A DNA stretch of 64,000 bases from Anarhynchus alexandrinus (lineage: Eukaryota; Chordata; Aves; Charadriiformes; Charadriidae): contig VUYV01000016.1 of assembly GCA_008711295.1 (NCBI GenBank), forward strand, positions 7,186,073 through 7,250,072. The letters run 5' to 3'. Of the stretch, positions 53,201-64,000 are shown one piece after another (positions within the stretch are counted from its first letter, which is position 1; every line of letters begins with the position of its first letter). The position numbers were made by a program, and so were the translations under genes. The notes under the pieces were generated by a model. It was not told where the DNA came from and made no database searches. It saw nothing but the letters and a program-made list of their open reading frames with translations.

Positions 53201-56200
53201 GCTGCACATCCTTGGAACCCTAATCACTTCCAGATGGAGCAATTCATACTTCTAAGAGAGCACTAATTTTAAAGTGAATCGGGGTTTTGGGTATATGCAT
53301 CTTAGAGCACCCTTGTACATTGCAGAGCCAAAGCCCTTAAAAAATTAAGCAATCTAGTTTTGAAAATAAGTACTTTATTTTTAAACTTTTTTTAAGTAGT
53401 TGCCACTAAAAATAGATCTTATTTCCTGCTGCTATTCATTTGGTACTCATACACATTCTTTTGAAACTGCAGTAAACACAGAAGACAGGGGAGTAGGAAA
53501 TTTAATTCACTGAAATACCTTAACCTTACCTCTAGAAAGGTAACCTCTGTGCGCTATCTTTGCTAAAAATCTTACATTTCTCCTCACACATCTTGTTTTT
53601 AAATTCCATTTTCAAATTCTCTTTTTACAGTTAATTACTTTCACTAAATAACTCATTTCTATTTTGTTGTGTGGGCTTGAGGATATGAATATATGTGTCA
53701 CCATTGCAGTATCCGGACATCCTCTCTATAAAATCAATACAAAATCACAGTGCCATGACTTGCTTCTTGGCCTCTTGGGGCACTTTTTTATGACAGCAAC
53801 AATTTCTTAGTGATTTAAAGATGATGCATCTGCATCCCTTCCCCTAATAATATTACACAGGCTAGTATTCACTGAGAAAGGGTTAAGTATGTAGTCGTGT
53901 TTCATCCTGCAGTGTGCACTAGACTAACTTCTTTTTGCTCAGAGCCCTAACTGTCGTTTAAAGAGAGGGGTGAGAGAGTCTCTGTCTCTGCAGTTGGAAA
54001 GAAAACTTAGTAAATGTGAAGCAAATACAATTTGTATAGTCAATTCTATTTGAAATTTTTAGATATTTCTAACTGGGAATATTTATTTCAGTAAGTGTGA
54101 TTTCAAAAGGTAGATGCTATCACGGTTAGCCCCACTGCTCGTTGTTTCATTGCTTAGCAGAGGAAACAAAAGAATAGTGTAACTTATCTAACACATAAAA
54201 TACGTCTAGCAAATGCTAAATCACATGTTCATTTTGCCATACAGATATATGCAAAAAATCGTAATGTGGAATTCTGCATAATCTGCTTGATGACTTTTTA
54301 TGTTGGGGTCTGCGTAGGGTAGGCTGGGAACAATGGGAAATCATGGGAGACAATAGGCATCATTTTTCTCTTTGTGCTCAGAAGGGAAAAGGGGAAGCAG
54401 CAAGGGACCTGAGTTGTACTGGGAGAAACCAGGTTGTAAGGACCAAGTGAATTGTGCCATATTCACTGGCACCTCGATACCGAGTTAACATCAAATATAT
54501 TTCGTCCTTTCTTGCCTGGTGACTTTTTCTGTTGGTGTGGTGATATCTTGGACATCCAAAGGCAGGTTCCAACCTTAGCTCCAGTCCCAAATCACACCCC
54601 TTTGTCCCTAAAGAGGATGCAAACACTGAAATTTGCCCTGGATAGCGTATCAGCTCAGTGTTTTGAGTAAGAGCTGCAGCACAGTGTTTGTGGCTTTAAG
54701 CCCAAGTGCAGTTCTTTCCAGTGCTTTTTTTAACAGGCAACGTGGTTGCTTTTGCCTGGAGAGAGAGGTTTTGTTTAATAATGAGTCCTGTTTAGAAAAG
54801 GAAAAAGGTGCATTTTATCATGTTTTGTGCTTGTCAGATCTGGGTGTTTTTATTTACTTTGAAGTCACTTGTTTGAATCCTGAAACAAGCCTGGATTCTA
54901 CCTGTCTTTATTCCCTACCCACAGCCTCAGCAATATATGTAAAGATTTTATTGTTAAATATTGAGAGATTTTAATTATCTGTAAATTTACGTTCCACATT
55001 TTCCTCTCACAAATTGTCATGTAAAAACTAATTCTACATGTCAGTGGGCCAAAATATAGTGTAATAAATTTTAGGAAGTACAGTTTTTCTGTAATTGTAG
55101 GCTAAGAATGTTTCCTACTATGACAACCATTTTTTAAGTTGTAGATATGACATATTTTAATGATAATGTATTAGTAAATAATTTTTGAAAGCTACTGTTT
55201 GTCGTTGCTATGTATTTATAGCAAACTACATGTACAGTTAGTTAGTGGAACATCCACATGGAACATTTTTCTCATTTTGAATTTGTTAAATGTAACTCAA
55301 GCAAAGCAGGAAAGATTTGTGATAATTTTTCTACAATAAGAGGTGACAATAACTTTAATGTTGTGAAGAGTAAAGGAAGAGAGCAATGTTATGAAACATT
55401 GCCATTAAACAAATAACCAGCACTTCATGAAAGCAAGCAAACCCATGGTGTTAACATTTGACAAACTCAGGATATTGGAAATACCCCTCGTTTTTGGATT
55501 GTTGTTGAAAGCTGTTTTCTTTCAAAGGTTTATAGCAAAAGTGATATATGTTTACCAAACATGTTTATAAAAGCTGACACTGTAAAATGATCTAAAGTAA
55601 AACCGTTTTTTTTCTGGAACAGATCATACTCTTGGGACACAGGATTGTATAGTTGAGTGTGTTGGTTCAGCATAGCATTTACAGACTTGAAAATTTGCTA
55701 CTGCTCTTTTTATGAAAGCTAGGTTACAAATGAAAGGCTATGTATTCCTGTGATATGCGAAGTCTAGGCCTGCCTTGCCAACTGGTCAGCTGCCAGTTAT
55801 AAATTACGCTGTAGGTATTTGCATGTAGAATATGGATAACATACTGCAATTTCTGTGTTTAATTTATTAAAGTACAGTGCAAAGCAATATATAGTCAGCA
55901 TTTGCGTACTTTAACTGCACAGTAGGCATATGCTTTTGTTCTAAATGTAATCAAAATTATGGTATCTCACATACCACTTAGTGAAATCTGTTGGCAAAGG
56001 CTACAGTTTTTATTGTGATGACTATATTTTTACATGTCTTAAAACTAAATGACATTGCTGTAGCTGCTGATTTTGGAGGCAGAGTTGTTTCCTTGCAGCA
56101 CAGTGCACAGCTGCCTTGTGAAACAGGCAATGTGCTAAGGGTGATGGTACTCCCACCTTTCAAGTCCGTACTATGAACAGAGAGAAAGAAGTCAAAATCA

Positions 56201-58639
56201 TTACTCTAATGCTCTTCTACATATTTCCAGCACCTGCTCCAGGGTTGCCCATGGATGAATTCACAAGTAGTCCCATGACTCAGATTAAAGTGCCTTGGTG
56301 TATGTTGGCGGCAGTTTTCTTGTGTTGAGAAGAACATCCCACAGGCATGGGTATAGTCAGCATGTACTCTCTTGGAAGATTGTTACAGCATAGGATATTT
56401 GGCTTCGTATAGTTTTTAAAAAATTCACGTACAAATCTTCCATTTGTATTCAGTACAAGTAGAGGGAGTAGAAGATTATTTCAGGATGCCAGCCCTTGTT
56501 CCTTCATAAATTAGCTTAAAAGTTGATGCAAAGTTACCTTTGAAGATTCAAACGCCAATTAAAGCAATAGCAACATAATCAGTCATTACAGCATACTGTA
56601 TTTTAATGACCTGAAGAGCTTAAATCTTCTTTTTCATCTTTGACCACACCTCCGCATATTTTATTTCCATCTGAGATGTCAGACATTCAAATGGTTTTCA
56701 GAAGTTGGATGTCTATTCTTCAGGGCCAGAATAATTTCTTTATTTTAGCTGTTCCATAAGAAAATTTGAGTTTTAGGAGAAATATTTATGCAATAAATAT
56801 TCATTAAATGTTTGTTTATACCAATATTTATATGTAACTGTCATTTTCTGATCTCATCTGCCTATAAAGAAGGTCTTGTTTCACTTTCAAATTTGCTTAA
56901 TATTCCATTAGAGAGGGTGTAAGCCCTGTCCAGAGAAGAAGTTTTACCCTTTGGTCCTGACGCACAATAAAAAAAATAATATCTTTTGCAGTCAGGGCAA
57001 ATTTTGGGTTCTGAGCAAAAATTTGTGGCCCTTCTCTGGGCTCTGTATAGTGAATTAAAACCCCAAATGTTTTCATAGCTATAACCTTGAGCAGTTGTTT
57101 TCGGATAGATACCAATAAATATAATGGGTCCACTGGGAAGAGACAGAGCATTTTCAGATTTATGAAGGGGAAAAAATCAATAGTCTCCCTGAGGCTGTAT
57201 AAGTCATGAGTAGTACCAGTAGTTTTATGCAAAGTTGACAATATCATGAAATATAAACCCTCGGTTTGGAATTTTACCAGAAATTAAAGTGGCATTAAAA
57301 AGAGAAGTAAATGTTTTGGCATATGTATTAAGAAGGTGGTTTGTATTTCTTATCGTTTTACACTGCAAATTCCTTTCAACTGAGCAATAAAAGACAGTTC
57401 AGAAAAGATTTAAGAAGAGTTTGGTTCTCAATGCACATGTCTCCTCTGAATTATTTCCCCGCACCCGATTAAATGTGTCTGTCTCTGAGGAATACTTATC
57501 CTGTAAATGACAGGTCACTCAGACTGTTCTTGAGCAAACTGGATGTAATAGAATTAGGAATAGATGCTGGTTTTGAGAAGGTTGTACAAGCTATTTACTT
57601 ATAATAAATAGCATTTAATTGCAAATATTCACATCTAAATACACAATAGTTTTGTGAAGTCACCTGGTTACTCTCAAGTCTCCCTGGCTGATTATCCTCC
57701 TCTGCACTTGCTGGTTTGGTGTTCAATTTGTTGGGGGGTTTTGTCTCAAAAAAGGGAAAAGAAAAGGAAACTGCATTCAAGTTTATATATATATGTATTT
57801 GGGGGGAGGGATAGGTTCTTTTTGAGGCAGAAGGAAAAACAGTTTTTTACACAAAACAGATCAACTAAAAGAAGTTCAATCCATGAGTAGCATGAATTGC
57901 GCTGCAGCATGAATAGATCTGTACATACTGGAAATTGTATTTCTGTCTTTAATGTATTACTTCCATAAGGCTGACCCGTATTTGTGAATGAAACAAAGGG
58001 AAAATAATTCTGCACTGAAAACATTCTGGTTCAGCACTGCCCTTATGAGTGCAAGGCCACTTGCGAAACACCTCATCAATATTTTTGGAATGATAATTTT
58101 TCATTTTCCCATATACATTGTAATGTGTCCAAAGAGTAGCATTGTCCGTAGGTGTTTCATTACTAGCTGCTTTTATCGGTATGTTGGTAAGGAATTTGGG
58201 ATGACTCCCTGATGGTACTCAGACACATTGTGAACACGGTGTGTTGTTTGAAGACCATGCACATTGCATTGTGGAAGTTTCATATTTATTTTCCCTCAGT
58301 ATATTACAAATTTAGATACTACGGTAAAGATCACAGAATAAAACCATTGGGGATGTTAAATTGAGAACTAATAGCATTATACTTCTGCTGCCCCCCAAAA
58401 AAGAAAAAGTGTGTTGTTGCTACTGGAAAATTGAGAGGCTTAAGAGAATGTGAAAGATTTTTTTCACTCTTTATCTGCAGTGAAAAATACTTGAAGGAGA
58501 TACTTGTTTTAAGTATGGGCTGGAAGAGAATTCTGCTTACTCCTTGTTAGTTATGCTAACAGAGGTATAAATAAGAAGACCTATGTAATCTATACTGGCA
58601 TCTGTGCAACAGCTTTCTGGTGGAAGCTTTAGGCTGGGT

Positions 58640-58890
58640 TGCCTAACCGGCAGCCAGCCGGCTCTGCCCGCGCAGGTCGATTCATGTGGCCAGCCTCCTC
58701 CCGCTGCCTCCTGCCCCCACCAGCCTTTGAGGTGGGCGAAGATGGCTTGATAGTAGACATGTTCGCCTCCGTGGTCCCAGACAGCTGTGTTGTGCGCGGA
58801 GGATACTTGTGTCTCTTCCCATGTGAATGGTGTGTTAAAAGAAAGGGGAACCACCGCTCTGGATACGGTCCTCTCCTCGGCAAGCCGGGC
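58640..58890. other. Compact CpG-rich, GC-rich patch with open frames on both strands
   Basis: About fifteen CpG dinucleotides fall between 58648 and 58887, in a GC-rich block within an AT-rich intron. A 132-residue plus-strand frame (58639-59037) and 194- and 95-residue minus-strand frames (58537-59121 and 58629-58916) cover it. None matches a family I know. A minus-strand donor-like acag|gtgagc lies near 58932. Possible readings are a small CpG island at a cryptic promoter, an exon of an unknown transcript, or the remains of a GC-rich insertion. Confidence 0.5.
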
Positions 58891-60010
58891 TTTGCAGGGT
58901 TGGTTACTTCCACCATGCATGGAGAAGCTCACCTGTCCTTTCTGCCTTGGAAGGGGACAAGAATTTTGCACTATCCATCTTGGGGTTTGGCTATGTCTAT
59001 GGTCCAGAAGGTTGGATTGTACCAGCCTCTGTTTTAAATATAGTACCTGCATGTAATTAAAAAAAAAAAAGAGAGAAAAAGTTTCAGCTCTTTGGGACGT
59101 GCATGCCGTTTGGATATGCACAAGTGGAAATAAATTTAAACATGCAGCTCCAAAGTAAACAGATATGACTGTGAATATACACAGGGAAAAGATCAGTTGA
59201 GCTTTACATAGTCATTTTTCAAGTTAAACATGCTTTAATGCAAGCCATAAATTTCATCATATGAATATTTTTATGAGCTGCATTTCATCCATTTATTACT
59301 CTGGAGTTCCAGATAGTGACAACGGGTAAATACAGTGCCAGCTCGCCTGCATGTTGAGACACCAGGAGCCTTCTCTCTCCTACACGTTGTTTAAGCAAGG
59401 GTAACAAATTACTGGTATGATTTCAGATGTATTTCAGTGAGATTTTTATTTGACAGTGCAGCTGCCAAGATTTCTTGCATAAGTCCAGGCCATGGTTTTC
59501 TGACTATAGGTACGAGATGGAGGTTCTAGTTTTGAGGGCTCAAATGCGGTAGTAATGGTAGCTTCTTCACAGTATTTTCACCTATTTTGGGGCAGATTTT
59601 ACTTTTACTTAGGATCTTGACTCTCAACTGTAAATTAAAACAACAATTTCTAAATCTGTGAGAGTGGTGCTCGTGAAGCAATGAAAGTAATATACATTAG
59701 AATAATTTGCAATAGATTTTAGACAGATTACTGTGCATATGCCATATTATATGCAGCTGTGTTATTAAAAAGAAAATCTGATTGACTAAGAACCCTTTGA
59801 GAAACAGGGTTACGAAAGGGAGCTCTGCCATAGTCTGCCTCGGGCAAAAAAAAATGATCTCGATTCCCTAAAAATATTCAGGTGAGGACATGGAGTGTAG
59901 TGGGGAGACTGTGGCCTGGTAAGGCCCAGATTCATGCTGTCTGTCTTTGGGTGCTTAACTGAGGGATCTGAGTTTAGGTATCTGCAGGTGTCTGTGAAGG
60001 AGGTACACTT

Positions 60011-60030
60011 CCCCCTCCCTCCCTCCCTCC
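60011..60030. repeat. CCCT microsatellite, G-quadruplex-capable on minus strand
   Basis: C5 followed by three further C3 runs, each separated by a single T, then cc. The minus strand reads as GGGA repeats with one-base loops, the type that forms the most stable parallel quadruplexes. Confidence 0.9.
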
Positions 60031-63000
60031 TGAAGAGGGACAGCTAAGTTGATTATTTGGGCATATTCATTAAGTGTCTGATGGTAGGGTGGGTTAAATG
60101 CCACCAGTAAACATGGGCAAAAGAGACAATTTTTAATTGGAAAAGTCTTTTTCAAGGATGGCAGCACATGTTGGGCATTATGTATTTAACCAAGTCTTTT
60201 TTCTGTAATCATTAATGTAGAATGAAATATCTTTTCTGATACAGAACCCAGCTTGGAAAGTTATCTTATGTACATCAAAGTGCTAGTAAAGTGGAAAAAG
60301 CTAATTTATAAGTAACTTATTATCCACTATATTGGTCTTCTATACATACAACTAAACATACTGTATCTTTAGAAGGTAGTTTAGTACTTTTCCTACATAT
60401 ACCTGAGAAGTAATGATCTCTTTTGAAAGTTTTACTGCAGAGAAGTACATCATGGCACAGTCCTAGAGCCAGTGTAGCTCCCTAAATTTGTTTTTCCTAT
60501 TTCAGTCTTATTAGTATTTTCATCACTAACTTAAAATTGATCAAGGAAGACAAGTCCTAGCAGCCATGAAATAAAGTGCTGTAAGCATTCATTGCCTTTG
60601 TGAGTGCCGTACCATGGCAACCCTATCTGTGGCATGTTACAAAGCATAGCCATTTGAATTTGGGTAGATGAAGGAACTGGCTATAGTATTAGCAGACCTT
60701 AATCTGCAAACGGTATAGAGCTTTGAATGGGGAGTGACCTTGTTTGCTGGGCGTAGCACCGTGCCTGATAGCTGGATAGTAGCTTCCTAATTCTTTTATT
60801 TTCCAAGAGTAATGACATCTCTCACCCGTGTATTGATGACAAAATTGCCATGTTTCTAGAAAGGGATTGCACTGTATCATGTAATCTTTTTCTCTGTCTT
60901 CACTCAGAAAGAGATTACACGTGCTTTAAAACATCACGGTAACAAGAAGCTGATTCTGTAAATTTGAGAATAGCACCCTCCCTTTGCCCCAAATATCCAA
61001 ACCTTCTTATTTTCTGATTGTTATTCATTTCTTTATGCAGGGAAATCCACTCTTGCCTTTGGTCATTGCAGCTTCTTATACTTCTGCTAGTGCTACACTT
61101 AAAGATTTTGTCATACCAATTCAAATAAAAATTATATGCTGAATTGGAAATGCTTTATGGTCCTTACAGTGGATAAAATATGTTAATTTGTGTAAATGCT
61201 CTTCTGAGTGCAGATGCTTGCACTGAAAGCATGCTTATCTTAAAAGCTGCATGTCTTTCATTCTGGCCTTCTTTTATATACACAGTTTATTTTTTTTAAT
61301 ATGTGTCTTAATATTTGAGAAGAGTTTTAAAAGGAGACATTTGAAGCTAAGTGGAAAAAAACCCCTCCTAGCCTTTTCATAAATATTCATGGATTCATAG
61401 AAAATCTTTTAACTGGATTGCTATTTTCTTTTGAGGTTTTGTGTGTTCTTCCCCTTTCCCCCCTTTTTTTTTGGCCTTTTATGCTTCATTTCATTGCTAT
61501 AGATTAGCAAATTAAGAATGCTAAGTTGGCTGAGCCATTATATGCTTGACATCAAGTCTGGTATGTGAAGTGTTAGTCTGCTCACTTTTGTTACAGAAGT
61601 TTTATGTATCTTAATAACATGTGATAACACACAAACAAGTGAATTAAGCAGAGTTAATACGATGGACTATGTGCTTTCAAGGTTTAGAGTATAAGCTGAA
61701 GTATTTATTTGTGTGTCGTAGTTATTTAGCTTATAAATAGAAATATATGCAAGTTGCATTTGAGGTCAACAACCACAATATTGCATTATATGTTAATTAG
61801 ATTATGAAGGAAAATTTAATGAGGGTTGGGTTTTTTTAATACTTCTGTTGGAATGCTTCTTATTGAAAAAGAGTTACTTCAAACTCAGCTGTTAAATTCA
61901 TATTCTGAATTCAATGGTCATTTAATTTAAGCTAGACGGCAGCTTGGGTCCCAGGCACAGATGTGAAAATAGACTGATTCTGATGCAGGGAAAGTTGCTT
62001 TTGTTTTATCAGATTCAATTATTTTGCTTATTGAAGAGACGACATCTTGCTTTTCCTATTTTTAGTAGAACCTCTTTTACTAGAAAGAATTTGGTAGAAG
62101 CGATGCCAGGTAAAGCAGAAATAAAGGTCTGGTACCAGCAGCTGGACAATACCATTGCAAATACTGACCTGTTAGGAAAACAGAACGGAATATATGCAGC
62201 AAAATACACTGATACATTTTCCTTACAACAAAATACAGGCATATATAATGTTATAATCATTAAATATTCATTTTTCAGGTTTTCAAGGCTACACCTGCGG
62301 TAAATTGGTACACTATATAATACATAAAAGATGAACTGTGTAGTGTGATAAGAGTAATGAATTTCACATTTCCTGCTATGAAACCCACAGAGCCTGGTAC
62401 CATCTGATCATAAATAAATGCCCAGTCAACAGCAATGTCAGTCCCTGTAAGGAGAACATCGGGGTAAATAAATCAAATGTTGTTTAGGACATTTTTCTCA
62501 GTAGGAAAGAAATACACAAGTGCTTTCCGGATGTTATTCACTGCTGATTATTCACTGCACACTTTTATTCCACCTCATTCACTGAATTTCAATGTGTTAG
62601 ACATTTAAAATTCAGTCAAATGCTGGGGAGAGAGGGTAAAAATGGCAAAGGACTAGGATATTCAAATCTCACCGGAGAAGTGAGTATATAAAGCTGAAAG
62701 CTGGCAGCACACTATAATAGCAAAGAGCTGTAGTCCTTTTTCCCTGGTCAATAGCTTAGTCAAAAAGACAGCTTTGCATATATTACAAAGATATCTTTTA
62801 ATAATGTATTTCCCTTTTAGAGATTTATCCTTCTTCCCCTGTCTTTTTTAGCATTTTTTGCCATGTGCAATTTGCATTCATATTACATATTCCTGTTTCA
62901 GTAACATATATGTGCGCTGTCATTTTTACACCTTAGACCCGTCAATGGCTTTCTTTGGGGTAGAGGGGGAATGGCTTTTAAAGTCCCAAACTCACCTGTT

Positions 63001-64000
63001 ACTGCTCACCGTAGAATGCACTGGATTGGAAAATTATTACGCAAAAAGCTGTGTTTTAGTTTTTTTGCCATACTTTAAATTTCTAACACCATTTCTAGGA
63101 AAGCTAATTATAGCAGAAACAGAGTTTTCAAATGCAAATAGTTTCTTGTCCTGACAGTTCCTTATTTTGAGCGTGGCCTTGGGAATGGAAAATCCAGTGA
63201 TTTGTCCCTGGTCACGTCTAGGACAGCTATGGAATGGAAGGTCTTGAAGAACTGAGTGTAGGGAAAGGTGAATTTACAAATTTAGTGTGTGTGTAGTAAA
63301 CAAAGGTGTTTGTATGTTACATATGCTGACCTGAAAAAAAAATTTTATACAAGTCATCCGTAGAAGCAAATAATTTTAAAGAAATATTAAGCACAAGCTT
63401 TACATCCTCTGGGCTCATGCAGTCTGTATCCACTGGCATAGCATTTAATGATGAAATCAGGAATGAATCCGAGATTCGGATTTCTTCCTCTGTTGCAGAT
63501 GAGCCACAGTGGAGCACAGGGCTATTGTGGTGAAGACTGAAGTTTGGCCATACATGTGTGTATTTTCTTACTGTTTCGGTTCATCGAGATTCTTATTTAA
63601 TGCCTAAGGGTTTAAGATTTCTGCCCATTTGCTTTTTTGTTAGCAAGATTGAAGCTAGCAGGGAGCCAAAGAGATGAAGAGCTTCCGAGATGAGTTACAT
63701 ATGTAAAGAGTCGCACCAATGATGGTCCTGTCATCAACTCCTCCTCTCTTTCAACAAATAGACCAAATTATATAATCAATGTATATAAAGAAATTTCCTC
63801 CTTCTACTTCTTTCAAGTGCTTTTGTGTAGAAAAGGTCCACCAACATTTATGTGAAACACTTATATAAAATTGCTCTGGCTGTTTGCGCTCTGCTGCAGT
63901 GCTACTAAAAGAGATGGTGTTGAAATAGCTTCAGAAATTCTACAGATTGTTTGTTCTCCTGGCTGTTTAAACCGTAGTTTCTGACTTGCTGAAACGCATG

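Larger units (their letters stand above)
26965..64000 (+). other. MACROD2: MACROD2 intron (5' part), downstream of the exon
   Basis: This 37-kb stretch follows the donor and contains no recognisable next MACROD2 exon (expected to begin with the rest of the Tyr codon and Val-Ile-His-Thr-Val-Gly). By segment: 27-31.2 kb nothing recognised; 31.2-33.9 kb several short tandem duplications; 34.95 kb A15 tract; 36.9 and 38.1 kb N gaps at homopolymers; 37.3 kb C-rich tract; 38.93 kb cryptic exon candidate; 39-46.8 kb nothing recognised; 46.87-47.2 kb minus-strand exon-like segment; 47.3-58.5 kb nothing recognised; 58.64-58.89 kb CpG-rich patch; 60.0 kb CCCT repeat; 60.1-64 kb nothing recognised. Intron status rests on the large known size of MACROD2 introns and is an inference. 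Confidence 0.75.

Noticed and set aside
1..64000. FLRT3 nested in the MACROD2 intron, or any tRNA, rRNA, CRISPR array or prophage
   Set aside because: FLRT3 would show a single long coding frame of over 600 codons, and the longest frame here is 194 residues. No clover-leaf, rRNA segment or regularly spaced repeat array was seen.

Overview
The window looks like nuclear DNA from a bird. It is AT-rich, has no long open reading frame, and carries few repeats. The clearest repeat is a CR1 LINE 3' end with the catagaat-type terminal octamers typical of avian CR1. Two older CR1 3' ends are also visible. The organism call is an inference from the CR1 type, the low repeat load and the one recognisable exon; I cannot name a species.

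One protein-coding exon can be identified with confidence: 26848-26964 on the plus strand. It encodes the catalytic loop of a MacroD-type macrodomain ([11 protein letters not shown] ... CGYDLPAK) and matches MACROD2, a mono-ADP-ribosylhydrolase gene known in vertebrates for very large introns. The exon has a good 3' splice site and a perfect gtaagt donor. It is 117 bp, symmetric in phase (1-1). The rest of the window is best read as parts of the two flanking MACROD2 introns: 1-26847 upstream and 26965-64000 downstream. I found no neighbouring MACROD2 exon and no sign of FLRT3, which is nested in a MACROD2 intron in other vertebrates.

Upstream intron: a tandem pair of AT-rich hairpins (about 1.0 kb), an L2-like relic (2.6 kb), an old CR1 3' end (5.25 kb), a MIR-like relic (6.9 kb), a second old CR1 3' end (12.3 kb), a single-N gap (14.27 kb), a G-quadruplex motif (20.9 kb), and a young CR1 insertion at 24.2-24.4 kb flanked by two identical 137-bp copies with an N at the junction. 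That last arrangement looks like two haplotypes or two overlapping contigs placed end to end.

Downstream intron: short local tandem duplications (31-34 kb), two single-N gaps beside homopolymers (36.9 and 38.1 kb), two C-rich tracts that would form G-quadruplexes on the minus strand (37.3 and 60.0 kb), a splice-bounded 71-bp cryptic exon candidate (38.93 kb), a minus-strand exon-like open segment ending in a consensus donor (46.9-47.2 kb), and a compact CpG-rich patch with open frames on both strands (58.6-58.9 kb).

No operon, CRISPR array, RNA gene, complete mobile element or novel multi-gene system is visible. The items most worth checking are the duplicated CR1 locus, the minus-strand exon candidate and the CpG-rich patch.
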